From Paracoccus tibetensis (GTDB lineage: Bacteria; Pseudomonadota; Alphaproteobacteria; Rhodobacterales; Rhodobacteraceae): 64,000 bases of DNA. The DNA lies in assembly GCF_900102505.1 (NCBI RefSeq), contig NZ_FMVT01000003.1:124001-188000 (forward strand), given 5' to 3'. Numbering within the stretch: the first letter of the stretch is position 1; every line of letters starts with the position of its first letter. A program made the position numbers and the translations under genes. The notes under the pieces were generated by a model, which was given only the letters and a program-made list of their open reading frames with translations, was not told the DNA's origin and ran no database searches. Positions 35,986 to 45,191 of the stretch are shown here, piece after piece.

Positions 35986-38033
35986 CGTCCCAGAATGAAG
36001 GCGCGCGGATTGCGCTCGATCAGGCGAGCCAGCGAGCCGAAGGCCTCGGTCGCGCGCCTGAGTTCGCGCAGCGCCGCGACGGCTTCGTTGTTGAAGGCCG
36101 AGCGGGTGCCATAGCTGGACAGGACCCCGTCGGCCCGCGCGGCCGTCGCCTGCAGGCGCTGGATCAGGGCCGGAAGCTGCTGGACCGAGGCCGCGATCTG
36201 GTCGGCCGCGCTGCTGGCCGAGCTGAGCGCGTTGTTGAGATTGCCCGCCGCGTCGCCGTCGCGCAGATCGTTCAGCAGCCCGGTCGCCGCCTCCAGCGTG
36301 TTCGACAGGTTGCGCGGCAGCTGCTCGGCATCCTCGCTGCCCAGCATGGCGCGCAGGTCGGCCAGGATCCCCTCGACCTGGGTGCTGACGGCGGCGAAGC
36401 CGAACTCCTCGACCGCGGCGGCGGCGGCCTCGATGCGCTCGACCATCTCGGGCACGTCCGCGGCGGCGTCGGTGACGGCCTGGAAGGCGGCAGAGGCTTC
36501 CTCGAGGACCTGCGCCAGCGTCTCTCCGCTGTTGCTCTCGCGCAGCTCGGCGGTTATGGCGCTGATGTCGGCCAGCGCCAGCCGCCCGTCCTCGATGGCG
36601 GCGCGCAACGCGCCCGGAAGCGCCCGCGTGTCCTGCGAGGCCGCGATCGAGGTGATGCTGTCCAGCATGTCGCGCGCCGAATTCAGAAGATCCTCGATCG
36701 GCAGGCTGCCGAGCCGGTCCAGAAAGCCCTGCGCGCTGGCCGAGAAGTCGTCCAGATCGCCCTCGACCGAGGGAAGGAGCGGCACGGGCTGGCCCTCGGT
36801 CACGATGGCGGCGGGGGCGGCGCCGGGGATGTCCACCAGCTCGACCATCAGCGAGGTGCCGAAGAAGCCCGAGCTGGCGACGCGCGCGCGCAGGCCGTCC
36901 TCGACCGCCGCGGCCAGAAAAGCCAGCGCGTCCTCGGCCGTCGACTCCTCGGGCAGGCCGAGGCGCGAGGGCAAGATGGACAGCTGCACCAGCTGGCGCA
37001 CCTGCGGACGGCCGGTCTCGTCCTCGCTCATGGTGACCGAGAGGTCGGTGACCTGGCCGACGCGCAGGCCCTGGAACTGCACGTCCGCGCCCCGTGCCAG
37101 GCCGCGCAGCGAGTCGTCGATGACCATCGCCACGCGCAACCGGGTCGATTCCTCCTCGGCGAAGACCAGGTTGCGGGCGGTGTCCTCGTCGGGCTGGACG
37201 GTGAAGACATGGCTGCGTTCGACCGGGCGCCCGCCGCTGACGACCGTGTCGAAGGCGATGCCGCCCTGCAGGATCGAGGAGAGCGAGTTCACCCCGAAGG
37301 ACAGCCCCTGCGCCCCGAGCGAGATGCGGAAGCCCGACGTGTCCCAGAAGACGCTGGCCGTGGTGAGCCGCCCGTCATGGGGCGCCTCGATGAAGGCGTC
37401 CGCGAGCACCCGGTCCGAGGCGTCGTCGAGGCGCACGTTCTCCATCCGCCCCACGGCGACGCCGCGGAAGAGGATCGGCGCGCCCTCGGTCAGGCCCTCG
37501 GCGCTTTCCATCGCCAAGGTGATCCAGGTGCCCGGCTGATCGCTGCGCACCAGGGGCGGACGGTCGAGGCCGACGAAACGCTCGGCCGGCTCGCCGACCT
37601 CGGAATCCCAGTAGCCCTCGATGAAGGCGCCGGTCAGCACGGTGTCGAGCCGCGTCACCCCCTGCGCCGTCACCTGCGGCCGGACGATCCAGAAGCTGGC
37701 ATCCGCGTCGATGTAGGAGGCGAGGTCCTGATCCACGCGCAGGCCCACGACGACTCGCGTCAGGTCCGCGGTGAAGCGCACCGATTCAACGCGGCCGACG
37801 GTAATTTCGCGAAAGCGCAGCGTGGTCTCGCCGGGGGTGATGCCGGTGGCGTCCGCGAACTCGACCTCGATCAGGCTGCCGCGGTCGCGGAAGCTGGTCC
37901 AGGCGATGGCAAGCGTGACGACCAGCGCCAGGATGGGCACGATCCAGATCACGTTGACCCCCGCCCGGGCGGCACGTGCAGCCGTCTTGCGCACCGGGCT
38001 TGCCGGCCTGAGGGGTTCGGGAGTGTCGCTCAT
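35982..38033 (-). CDS. pqiB: PqiB-like MCE protein
   Basis: A 683-residue inner-membrane-anchored protein with one helix (about 27-46) and three MCE (MlaD) domains at roughly 50-145, 165-270 and 290-410, each with the ITxGxxLRFxxIxVGxV pattern (for example TPGETTLRFREITVGRVESV). These stack into hexameric rings that carry lipids across the periplasm. The C-terminal 260 residues are Ala-rich and helical, longer than in E. coli PqiB (546 residues). The ATG at 38033 places the helix near the N-terminus; the longer open frame upstream is not expected to be translated. Confidence 0.9.
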   Translation of the reverse strand: MSDTPEPLRPASPVRKTAARAARAGVNVIWIVPILALVVTLAIAWTSFRDRGSLIEVEFADATGITPGETTLRFREITVGRVESVRFTADLTRVVVGLRVDQDLASYIDADASFWIVRPQVTAQGVTRLDTVLTGAFIEGYWDSEVGEPAERFVGLDRPPLVRSDQPGTWITLAMESAEGLTEGAPILFRGVAVGRMENVRLDDASDRVLADAFIEAPHDGRLTTASVFWDTSGFRISLGAQGLSFGVNSLSSILQGGIAFDTVVSGGRPVERSHVFTVQPDEDTARNLVFAEEESTRLRVAMVIDDSLRGLARGADVQFQGLRVGQVTDLSVTMSEDETGRPQVRQLVQLSILPSRLGLPEESTAEDALAFLAAAVEDGLRARVASSGFFGTSLMVELVDIPGAAPAAIVTEGQPVPLLPSVEGDLDDFSASAQGFLDRLGSLPIEDLLNSARDMLDSITSIAASQDTRALPGALRAAIEDGRLALADISAITAELRESNSGETLAQVLEEASAAFQAVTDAAADVPEMVERIEAAAAAVEEFGFAAVSTQVEGILADLRAMLGSEDAEQLPRNLSNTLEAATGLLNDLRDGDAAGNLNNALSSASSAADQIAASVQQLPALIQRLQATAARADGVLSSYGTRSAFNNEAVAALRELRRATEAFGSLARLIERNPRAFILGR

Positions 38034-38064
38034 CTTGCCTTGCTGTCCCTGCCGCGGCCCGGTT

Positions 38065-38724
38065 CTAGGTGCTGCGGCTGCGAAGCGGCAGGCCGCGCCA
38101 GATGAGCCTTGCATCGAAGCTTTGCGCGGAAAGCATTGTGAATGCAACGGACAAGGCGAAGCACACGGCCGCCGGGCCGGGGTGGATCGAGGCGACGAAG
38201 CCCAGCTGCACCAGCGCCGACAGGATCGCCACGACGAAGACGTCGATCATCGACCAGCGGCCGATGAACTCGACCACCTCGTAGACCTTCAGCCGTGTAT
38301 GCGCCTGCTCGACGGTGGCGGGACGGCCGGCGACGATGGCGAGCCAGGCGATGGCGATGAACTTGCCGATCGGGACGACGAGCGAGGCGACGAAGACGAT
38401 GATGGCGATGTCGTAGCTGCCGTAATGCATCAGCTCGATGATGCCGCCGACGATGGTCGCCTCGGAATTGCCGGCAAGGCCGGCGAAGGTCTGCGTGCGC
38501 ATCATTGGAAAGAGGTTGGCGGGGATGTAGGCGATCATGCCCGCGATCAGCCAGGCCCAGACCGCCTGCAACCCGCGGCGGTCCGGCGGCACGAGCTGCG
38601 CGCCGCAGCGGTGGCAGTGACTTTCCGTCACCGGCCAGACCCGGCCGCAGCTGCTGCAGCCGATCAGCCCCGCGCGGTGGGCGGTCAGGACCGGTGCGGC
38701 GCGATCCTCGGGCAGGGCGCTCAT
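38065..38724 (-). CDS. pqiA: PqiA-like membrane protein, second unit
   Basis: A 219-residue protein with an N-terminal zinc-ribbon-like pair of CxxC motifs (CSSC about residue 24, CHRC about 38) followed by four membrane helices. The segment ANLFPMMRTQTFA and the VVEFIGRWSMIDVFVVAILSALVQLG block are PqiA hallmarks. It corresponds to the second half of E. coli PqiA, here a separate gene overlapping the first half's gene (ATGA, 38721-38724). Thought to work with PqiB in lipid traffic. Confidence 0.88.
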   Translation of the reverse strand: MSALPEDRAAPVLTAHRAGLIGCSSCGRVWPVTESHCHRCGAQLVPPDRRGLQAVWAWLIAGMIAYIPANLFPMMRTQTFAGLAGNSEATIVGGIIELMHYGSYDIAIIVFVASLVVPIGKFIAIAWLAIVAGRPATVEQAHTRLKVYEVVEFIGRWSMIDVFVVAILSALVQLGFVASIHPGPAAVCFALSVAFTMLSAQSFDARLIWRGLPLRSRST

Positions 38725-39461
38725 GACCGGGGTCCGGGGGCAGGGGCCGGGATGGCCTCGGCGGGCGGCCCGGTGGGCGCGCGGTCGTCGGTGGCCAAGC
38801 CCGCATCCTCGATCGCGTCCCAGATCGAGGTCTGGCACATGAAAGCGCGGCTGGCGAGGTTCACGAAGATCAACGCGCAGAAGGCCCAGAAGGCAGGGCC
38901 GAGATGGACCGATGCGAGCCCGGCGACCTTGACCAGCGCGACGGCGGTGCCGATCACGAAGATCTCGGCCATGGACCAGGGGCGCAGCATCTCGGCCCAT
39001 CGGAAGGCGGTCGCGGCGTAGCGGTAGGGCGGCCGCTCCTGCGCCAGCGGCACGAGCGTGTAGAGCAGCAGGAACGAGCGCAGGATGGGCAGGCCGATGA
39101 TCATCGCCAGCACCGCCAGCACCAGGGGCAGCAGCACCCCGGACGAAAAGGCCAGCGCCACGTCGAAGAGCGAGCTGGCATTGCCGAAGCCGAAGGTCGA
39201 GACCTCGAGGAAGGGAAAGAAGATCGCCCCGATCAGCAGCACCATCGAGGTGAAGGACAGCGCGATCAGCTGCGCGAAGGCGCCGGCCCGGGGCTTGGCC
39301 AGCACGTTGCCGCAGCGGATGCAGCGCGCCGTCTCGCCGGGCGACAGGTCCTCCTCCAGGTGCAGCGCGTCGCAGCGGGGGCAGGCGACGAGGCCGCGGC
39401 CGGTGGCCAGATCGTAGCGCGGAGGATGTTCCATCATCTGAAGATAGACGCCGCGCCGCAT
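38721..39461 (-). CDS. pqiA: PqiA-like membrane protein, first unit
   Basis: A 246-residue protein with two CxxC motifs (CPRC near 27, CIRC near 47) and four membrane helices; WSMAEIFVIGTAVALVKVAG is the conserved PqiA block. It is the first half of a PqiA that is a single about 417-residue protein in E. coli. The first gene of the pqiAABC operon. ATG 39461 opens the frame, but ATG 39437 or 39434 (MMEHPP) could be the real start; none has a clear ribosome site. Confidence 0.87.
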   Translation of the reverse strand: MRRGVYLQMMEHPPRYDLATGRGLVACPRCDALHLEEDLSPGETARCIRCGNVLAKPRAGAFAQLIALSFTSMVLLIGAIFFPFLEVSTFGFGNASSLFDVALAFSSGVLLPLVLAVLAMIIGLPILRSFLLLYTLVPLAQERPPYRYAATAFRWAEMLRPWSMAEIFVIGTAVALVKVAGLASVHLGPAFWAFCALIFVNLASRAFMCQTSIWDAIEDAGLATDDRAPTGPPAEAIPAPAPGPRS

Positions 39462-39476
39462 AGCGCAAGTGCGCCG

Positions 39477-41264
39477 CTAGTGCCGCGCCCCGGCCCGCGC
39501 GGCGGAGGTCAGCACGACCTTGCGGCCCTCGGCGCCATGAGCGCCGGCATTGTGCATCATCTCGAAATCGACCGAGAGCCGGTGCATCCCCTGCACCGTC
39601 TCCTCGTGCACGCGGCCGTCGAGCTGCATGGCGAAGGCCTCGATCAGCTGCGTGCCCAGTCCGCGCGTCGCCCCCGGCCGCGGCTCCTGCGCCACGGTGT
39701 TGTCGATGACCAGCCGCGCCCGGCCCGGCTCGGTCACGCAGAGCCGGACGCGGACCAGCGGCGGCTCGGTCGCCGAGGAGGTGTCGGCATATTTCACCGC
39801 GTTGGTGAAGGCCTCGGTCGCCAGAAGGGTCAGCGGCACGGCTTGGTCGGGCAGCATGGTAATCGGCACCAGATCGGTCTCGATACGCAGCGGGCGATCC
39901 GGCGAGGTCGAGACGCTGCTGAGCTGGCTGACGATCTCGGTGAGGAGGTGATCGACCTCGACCGAATCCAGCTGCTCGGCCTGGTAGAGCGCGCGGTAGA
40001 TCGTCGCCAGCGCCGCCACGCGATCCTGGATCGAGCGCAGCACGCGCTTGGCGTCCTTGTCGTCGATGAGCCGGCTCTGCATGTTGATGATCGACGCGAT
40101 GAGCTGGAGGTTGTTCTTCACGCGGTGGTGCACTTCCTTCAGCAGGACCGTCTTCTCGGCCACGGCCTGCTCCATCGCCTCCTCGTCGCGGATCAGGATG
40201 CGTGCCATGTTGTGGAAGGTCTGGCTGACATCCATGATCTCGGTCGGCGCGCCCTCGAGGACGGGCGGGGCGGTGTCGCGGTTGCCGATGGCGAAGCGCC
40301 GCATCTGGCCCCGCAAGACGCCGATATGGCGCAGGACCAGCCGGAACACGGCCAGGTAGGCCACGGCCAGCGACACCGCCCACAGCGCGACCGGCAGGAT
40401 GATGGCGCCAAAGCGCGACAGCTGGAAGCCGCCGATCCCGATCGCCCGGGGATTCCAGCTGCCCAAGGCATAGACGAGGCCCGGCACCACGCTCACGACG
40501 CTGAAGACGCGCCGCTCGTCGTTGTTTGCCATCGCGCGGAAGGTGGTTTCGGTCTGCGCCGCGAGGTCGGCCAAGGCGACCCCCTGGGGCAGGAGATCGG
40601 TTCCCTCCAGCCCCAGCTGGCTGTCGGCCGTCAGCACTTCGCCAAGATGGTTGAAGGTCAGGATGCGCGCGCCCTCGGTCCCGAAGCTGAGGGAATGGGT
40701 GGAACGCAGCAGTTCCTGCGTCAGCGACACGCCGGTATAGCCCAGAAGCTCGCGGTCGCGGTAGAGCGGCTGCATGACCACGACCACCGCCCGGCCGCTG
40801 AGGGGGCCTTGCGACATCGACAGGACCTGCGTCGTCGGGCTGGCCAGGAAGGTCTTGAAGGCGTCGAAGCCGCGCATGTCCACGGTGCCGCCCTCGCCCG
40901 ACGTGCAGTCGGCAAGGCCGTTCAGAGGCACGAAGCCGGCGGCGACATAGGTGGCGCTGCGCTCGACGAAGTTGCGCAGAAGGTCCGAGCAGGCCTCGGG
41001 CCGGTCGAGGTTCTCGAGGATGGCAGGCCCGAGCGCGTCGGCCGAGCCGAGGGCGCTTTGCAGCAGCGCCCGCTCGCCCGAGGCTGCAGAGGCGGTGCGG
41101 CCCAGAAGGGCGATCTCGGCGCTGCGCTCGGCCTCTCGCGATAGGTGAAGGTTTTGGACCAGCGAGATGAGGCCGATGGGCAGGATGGCGACCGACAACA
41201 GCGCGATCAGCCGGAAGCCGAGCCTCCGGGTGAAATCCATTCGTTCGGATATGCGCCGCAGCAC
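39477..41264 (-). CDS. HWE/HisKA_2 sensor histidine kinase of the general stress locus
   Basis: A 595-residue membrane kinase: helices at about 17-39 and 284-306 enclose a periplasmic sensor domain, then a HAMP-like linker (313-365), and a HisKA_2-type H-box LKEVHHRVKNNLQL at 375-388 and ATPase domain with EAFTNAVKYA and RGLGTQLIEAF. Such kinases phosphorylate PhyR to start the general stress response. It starts 13 bases after the ecfG stop and is in the same direction, so it belongs to this locus. GTG 41264 or ATG 41240 may be the start. Confidence 0.85.
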   Translation of the reverse strand: MLRRISERMDFTRRLGFRLIALLSVAILPIGLISLVQNLHLSREAERSAEIALLGRTASAASGERALLQSALGSADALGPAILENLDRPEACSDLLRNFVERSATYVAAGFVPLNGLADCTSGEGGTVDMRGFDAFKTFLASPTTQVLSMSQGPLSGRAVVVVMQPLYRDRELLGYTGVSLTQELLRSTHSLSFGTEGARILTFNHLGEVLTADSQLGLEGTDLLPQGVALADLAAQTETTFRAMANNDERRVFSVVSVVPGLVYALGSWNPRAIGIGGFQLSRFGAIILPVALWAVSLAVAYLAVFRLVLRHIGVLRGQMRRFAIGNRDTAPPVLEGAPTEIMDVSQTFHNMARILIRDEEAMEQAVAEKTVLLKEVHHRVKNNLQLIASIINMQSRLIDDKDAKRVLRSIQDRVAALATIYRALYQAEQLDSVEVDHLLTEIVSQLSSVSTSPDRPLRIETDLVPITMLPDQAVPLTLLATEAFTNAVKYADTSSATEPPLVRVRLCVTEPGRARLVIDNTVAQEPRPGATRGLGTQLIEAFAMQLDGRVHEETVQGMHRLSVDFEMMHNAGAHGAEGRKVVLTSAARAGARH

Positions 41265-41277
41265 TGTCAGCGCCGCA

Positions 41278-41847
41278 TTAACGCGACGTCGACTGGCTCT
41301 GTGCCATGACGGCGAGCGTCGCCTGATCGGTCATCTCCAGTTCCTCTCCGCTTTCCAGATGCAGCAGTTCCGCCAGCTTGCGGCGGCCGCGATTGGCGCG
41401 CGACTTGACCGTGCCCACGGCGACGCCGGTCATGCCGGCCGCTTCCTCGTAGGAAAAGCCCGAGGCGCCGACCAGGATCAGCGCCTCGCGCTGCTCGTCG
41501 GGAAGCCGCGAGAAGGCCGCCCGGAAATCCTTCAGCGCCAGCCGGCCGTCATGGTCCGGGCGAGTGGCCTGGCGGGCGGCATGAATGCCGTCGCTGTCGC
41601 TCACCTCGCGCTTGGTCTTGCGCCGGGCCGAGTAGAAGGTGTTGCGCAGGATGGTGAAGAGCCATGCCCGCAGGTTCGTGCCGGCCTGGAACTTCTCCAT
41701 GTTCGTCCACGCCTTCACGATGGTGTCCTGCACCAGGTCGTCGGCGGCCGAGCCCTCGCGCGTCAGCGACAGCGCAAACGCCCGCAGCGCAGGGAGATGG
41801 TCAACCAGCTGATCGCGCGGGTCAGAAGAGGCACCGGAAGTCGTCAT
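41278..41847 (-). CDS. ecfG: General stress response sigma factor EcfG
   Basis: A 189-residue ECF sigma factor. Region 2 contains DDLVQDTIVKAW and TNLRAWLFTILRNTFYSARRK; region 4 has SRLPDEQREALILVGASGFSYEEAAGM and VGTVKSRANRGRRKLAEL, the usual EcfG form. NepR (encoded just upstream) binds it until phosphorylated PhyR removes NepR. It is 40 bases from nepR. A C-terminal tail extends past region 4. Expected to recognise GGAAC-N16/17-CGTT promoters. Confidence 0.93.
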   Translation of the reverse strand: MTTSGASSDPRDQLVDHLPALRAFALSLTREGSAADDLVQDTIVKAWTNMEKFQAGTNLRAWLFTILRNTFYSARRKTKREVSDSDGIHAARQATRPDHDGRLALKDFRAAFSRLPDEQREALILVGASGFSYEEAAGMTGVAVGTVKSRANRGRRKLAELLHLESGEELEMTDQATLAVMAQSQSTSR

Positions 41848-41887
41848 GTTCTTTAATATCGCTCGAAGCTGGTATCTGCGGGGAACT

Positions 41888-42034
41888 TCACTTCTGCTCT
41901 TTCAGCTTCTGCAGCAGTTCGAGGAACCGGTCCGGAACATCGATGGTGGCGTCCTGGTCGTATACACGTTTGAGATTCTCGTCGATCTGTTGTTCCACGG
42001 CCGCTCTCCGACGGTCCTCTCTCTTGGTCGTCAT
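41888..42034 (-). CDS. nepR: Anti-sigma factor NepR
   Basis: A 48-residue anti-sigma factor that sequesters EcfG in unstressed cells. The diagnostic core QQIDENLKRVYD followed by VPDRFLELLQKL (about 16-45) is fully present, at the family's short end for length. The ATG at 42034 is chosen because it starts right before the conserved helix; the open frame upstream is long but runs into the divergent phyR region. It heads the nepR-ecfG transcript, driven by a candidate EcfG promoter 41-66 bases upstream. Confidence 0.92.
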   Translation of the reverse strand: MTTKREDRRRAAVEQQIDENLKRVYDQDATIDVPDRFLELLQKLKEQK

Positions 42035-42074
42035 CGTTGTTATAAGTCCCGAAAAACTTGTGCGCACCTGATGC

Positions 42075-42100
42075 AACCGATAGGTCGTCAAAATGGTTCC
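42075..42100 (-). promoter_or_regulatory. Candidate EcfG promoter of nepR-ecfG
   Basis: Read on the minus strand, GGAAC (42100-42096) is followed after 17 bases by GGTT (42078-42075), fitting the EcfG consensus with one change. Autoregulation of nepR-ecfG by EcfG is the rule in this class, which supports it. The spacing to the nepR start is 40 bases. Confidence 0.55.
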
Positions 42101-42131
42101 TTGCAAGACGCGAATTAAGAGGACTGTGTAA

Positions 42132-42935
42132 ATGAACTCTGCCGACCTGGCCCAATCCATCGGGCGCGAGCTTCCCTACCTGCGCCGCTACGCCCGCGCC
42201 CTGACGGGAAGCCAGAGTGCTGGCGACAATTATGCCGCCGCCACGCTGGAGGCGATCCTCACCGACCGATCGGTTCTGGATGGCGAGGATGACGTGCGCA
42301 TCGGCCTGTTCAAGACGTTCCACGTGATCTGGCAAAGCTCGGGCCAACCCATCGAGGAGGCCGACCTGTCCGCGCGCGAGCGCCGGGCGCAGGACCATCT
42401 GCGCGGGCTGACCGCAAACTCGCGCGAGGCGCTGCTGCTGCGCACGATCGAGGAACTGCGGCCCGACCAGATCGCCCGCGTGATGCAGATCGAGCCGTCC
42501 GAGGCCGAGGAGCTGGTGCAGATCGCCCTGAACGAGATGAGCAGCGCGCTGCGCGGCCGCGTCATGGTGATCGAGGACGAGATGATCATCGCGATGGACC
42601 TCAAGGGCATCGTGCAGTCGATGGGCCACGAGGTCACCGGCGTCGCCCGCACCCACACCGCCGCCATCGACCTGGCCGGCAAGCACCGCCCGGACCTGAT
42701 CCTGGCGGACATCCAGCTGGCCGACGGCTCGTCGGGGGTGGACGCGGTGAACGAGCTGCTGCGCGACATGGGCGAGATCCCGGTGATCTTCATCACCGCC
42801 TTCCCCGAGCGCCTGCTGACCGGCGAGCGCCCCGAGCCCGCCTTCCTGATCTCGAAACCCTACAGCGAGGAGCAGGTGCGTTCGGCCGTGAGCCAGGCGA
42901 TGTTCTTCGCTTCGACCGAGGGCCTTGAGGCCTGA
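42132..42935 (+). CDS. phyR: General stress response regulator PhyR
   Basis: A 267-residue anti-anti-sigma response regulator. Residues 1 to about 140 imitate EcfG (LPYLRRYARALTGSQSAGD, then RARE-like ANSREALLLRTIEEL) and the C-terminal receiver has phospho-acceptor Asp193 (LADIQLADG) and Lys242 (ISKPYSEEQ). On phosphorylation the sigma-like domain opens and takes NepR away from EcfG. Divergent from nepR, as in most relatives. Ribosome site AGAGGA lies upstream of the ATG. Confidence 0.97.
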   Translation: MNSADLAQSIGRELPYLRRYARALTGSQSAGDNYAAATLEAILTDRSVLDGEDDVRIGLFKTFHVIWQSSGQPIEEADLSARERRAQDHLRGLTANSREALLLRTIEELRPDQIARVMQIEPSEAEELVQIALNEMSSALRGRVMVIEDEMIIAMDLKGIVQSMGHEVTGVARTHTAAIDLAGKHRPDLILADIQLADGSSGVDAVNELLRDMGEIPVIFITAFPERLLTGERPEPAFLISKPYSEEQVRSAVSQAMFFASTEGLEA

Positions 42936-42966
42936 TCCCGCCGGCGAGGGCGCGCCCGGCGCGCCC

Positions 42967-43848
42967 TCAGCCCTTGCGGCTGGCCTTGGCCTCGGCGCGC
43001 AGCTCGCGCGCCGCCCGCATCCGCCGCCGCCGCGCCATCTCGACATTGATCAGCGCGCCCAGCAGCACCGAAAAGCCCGCAAGGTAGAACCACATCAGCA
43101 GCGCGACGACCGTGCCGATCGAGCCGTAGATCCGGTTGTAGCTGTTGAAGCTGCTCAGATAGGCCGAGAAGGCGATCGAGCCTGCCGACCACAGCACCGC
43201 CGCGAAGAAGGCCCCGAGCGTCAGGATCGGCGTCCGGGGCGTCTTCACGTTCGGCCCGTAGCGGTAGAGGATGCCGATGGTCAGGATCACCAGCACGAAC
43301 ATGCCGGCCCAAGGCAGGGCGCTGACCAGAACCGGGCGCACCGGCTCGAACACCATGTAGTTCAGCGCCAGCGGCACGATGAGGATCGTGGCAAGACCCG
43401 CCAGCGAGATGCCGACGATCACCAGCGTCAGCAGGTAGGCCAGCAGGAAGCCGAAGACGGTCGAATGCGCGCGCACCCCGTAGGCCGCGTTCAGCCCCCG
43501 GATCAGCGCGTCCACCCCGGCCCGCGCCGCCACGGTCGCGATCAGGAAGGACAGGAACGAGGTCCAGCCGACCGTCGTGTCCTGCGCCGTCGTCAGGGTG
43601 AGCACCTGGTCGTCGACGATCTCGGCCGCGCCCTCGGGCATAAACTCATGCGCGACGTCCAGGTAGGTCATGATCACGGCCGGGTCGAACCATAGGCTCC
43701 AGAGCGAGATAATGGCGCCAAGGCCGGGAAAGACCGCGAACATGGCGTAGAACGCGACCCCGGCCGCGATCAGCGTCATGTGGGTCTTGTCCATCCTTTC
43801 AAAGACGGCGGCCCAGAACGAGCCGAATTCGCGCAGGGCCTCGAGCAT
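42967..43848 (-). CDS. YihY/BrkB family inner-membrane protein
   Basis: A 293-residue protein with about six membrane helices. Typical YihY/BrkB segments are LIAAGVAFYAMFAVFPGLGAIIS (about 26-48) and the C-terminal YGSIGTVVALLMWFYLAGFSVLLGALINVE (about 240-269), with a basic cytoplasmic tail. The name 'virulence factor BrkB' is historical; the family's function is not established and it was once mis-called RNase BN. Single gene between phyR (convergent) and dnaQ (same strand, 58 bases away). Confidence 0.9.
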   Translation of the reverse strand: MLEALREFGSFWAAVFERMDKTHMTLIAAGVAFYAMFAVFPGLGAIISLWSLWFDPAVIMTYLDVAHEFMPEGAAEIVDDQVLTLTTAQDTTVGWTSFLSFLIATVAARAGVDALIRGLNAAYGVRAHSTVFGFLLAYLLTLVIVGISLAGLATILIVPLALNYMVFEPVRPVLVSALPWAGMFVLVILTIGILYRYGPNVKTPRTPILTLGAFFAAVLWSAGSIAFSAYLSSFNSYNRIYGSIGTVVALLMWFYLAGFSVLLGALINVEMARRRRMRAARELRAEAKASRKG

Positions 43849-43906
43849 CCGACCTCACCAGCTTTGGATGCAGAATGATCGGCGACAGGCGCGCGCGCAA
43901 GGGCGG

Positions 43907-44611
43907 CTAGGCCGGCAGGTAGCGCGTCCAGATCGCCGTGTCGCCCAGCTTGGCGACGAAAGCGGCATGTGCCTCGGCCTCGGCCGGCGTGAGGCGGGGC
44001 GGCAGGGCGCGCGGCCGGGGCGGGCGCGGCTGATGGGACGACCCTCCCTCGGCGCCGGCGGCGACCGCGCCCGGCTGGTCCAGCACCAGGTCCGGCTGCC
44101 GGCCGCCCACAAGCTCCAGATAGACCTCGGCCAGCAGCTCGGAGTCCAAGAGCGCGCCGTGCAGCTCGCGGCTGCCGTTGTCGACGCCGAACCGGCGGCA
44201 GAGCGCGTCGAGCGAGGCCGGAGAGCCGGGGAAGCGGCGCTTGGCCAGATCCAGCGTGTCGAGCGCGCGGCTCATGGGCAGCGCGGGCAGGCCGCAGCGC
44301 CGCAGCTCGGCGTTCAGGAAGCGCATGTCGAAGGTGGCGTTGTGGATCACCAGCCGCGAGTCGGTGCCGATGAATTGCATGAAGTCCTGCGCGACCTGCG
44401 CAAAACGGGGCTTGTCGCGCAGGAAGTCGTCGCCGAGGCCATGGACCTCGAAGGCGTCGGCGGGCATCGACCGTTCGGGGTTGATGTAGACGTGGAAGGT
44501 CCGCCCGGTCGGCAGGTGGTTCAGCAGTTCCAGCGCCCCGATCTCGACGATGCGGTCGGCGCCCTCGGCGTCGAAACCCGTCGTCTCGGTGTCCAGCACG
44601 ATCTCACGCAT
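43907..44611 (-). CDS. dnaQ: DNA polymerase III epsilon subunit (proofreading exonuclease)
   Basis: A 234-residue 3'-5' exonuclease that proofreads for polymerase III. DEDDh motifs: [11 protein letters not shown] with Asp7 and Glu9, [11 protein letters not shown] (Exo II), and [15 protein letters not shown] (Exo III). The tail with [11 protein letters not shown] is the polymerase-contact linker. The start is ATG 44611 with AAGGAG nine bases upstream, lying inside the end of coaE; a TTG at 44620 would add three residues. Co-directional with coaE and aroE. Confidence 0.95.
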   Translation of the reverse strand: MREIVLDTETTGFDAEGADRIVEIGALELLNHLPTGRTFHVYINPERSMPADAFEVHGLGDDFLRDKPRFAQVAQDFMQFIGTDSRLVIHNATFDMRFLNAELRRCGLPALPMSRALDTLDLAKRRFPGSPASLDALCRRFGVDNGSRELHGALLDSELLAEVYLELVGGRQPDLVLDQPGAVAAGAEGGSSHQPRPPRPRALPPRLTPAEAEAHAAFVAKLGDTAIWTRYLPA

Positions 44612-45191
44612 CGGGCGCAATCTCCTTCACGATGGCCGCGACCGCGGCGCGCGCGGCCTCCCGGGTGTCGGTCGGGATCACCCAATCCGCCCGCGCCCGC
44701 TTTTCGGCGTCCGGCAGCTGGCGTGCAAGGATCATTTCCAGCATCTGCGGCGTCATGCCGGGCCGGGCCAGCACCCGCGCCCGCTGCGTGGCCGCATCTG
44801 CCGAGACGACGGCGATGCCGTCCATCCGCGGACGGGTGCGGCTTTCAAAGAGCAGCGGGATGTCGAGGACGATCAGCGGCGCGTGGCGATGGGCCGCAAC
44901 GAAGGCGTCGCGATCGGCAGCCACGAGCGGATGGACGATCTCCTCCAGGCGGGCCAGGGCCTCCGGCTCGGCTGCCAGAGCCTCCTTCAGCGCGCCGCGA
45001 TCGATGGCGCCGTCCTGCAGCGCCGCGGGGAAGGCGGTCGCGACCGGCGCGACAGCCGCGCCGCCGGCGCCATAGAGGCGGTGGACCGCCTCGTCGGCAT
45101 CCCAGACCGGGTGGCCCAGCTCGCGGAACATCGCGGCCGTCGTCGACTTGCCCATGCCGATGCTGCCGGTCAGGCCCAGCAGGAAGCTCAT
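44604..45191 (-). CDS. coaE: Dephospho-CoA kinase
   Basis: A 195-residue kinase that makes coenzyme A from dephospho-CoA and ATP, the last step of the pathway. The P-loop GSIGMGKS is at residues 9-16, [11 protein letters not shown] (about 32-42) and VLDIPLLFE are conserved, and the lid region has [30 protein letters not shown]. It overlaps aroE by four bases (ATGA) and dnaQ by eight bases. Length is standard. Confidence 0.96.
   Translation of the reverse strand: MSFLLGLTGSIGMGKSTTAAMFRELGHPVWDADEAVHRLYGAGGAAVAPVATAFPAALQDGAIDRGALKEALAAEPEALARLEEIVHPLVAADRDAFVAAHRHAPLIVLDIPLLFESRTRPRMDGIAVVSADAATQRARVLARPGMTPQMLEMILARQLPDAEKRARADWVIPTDTREAARAAVAAIVKEIAPDA

Noticed and set aside
38065..40383. 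Single long minus-strand frame joining PqiA and the region opposite the sensor kinase
   Set aside because: Only the last 220 codons show PqiA sequence; the rest is out of frame with the first pqiA gene and the kinase.
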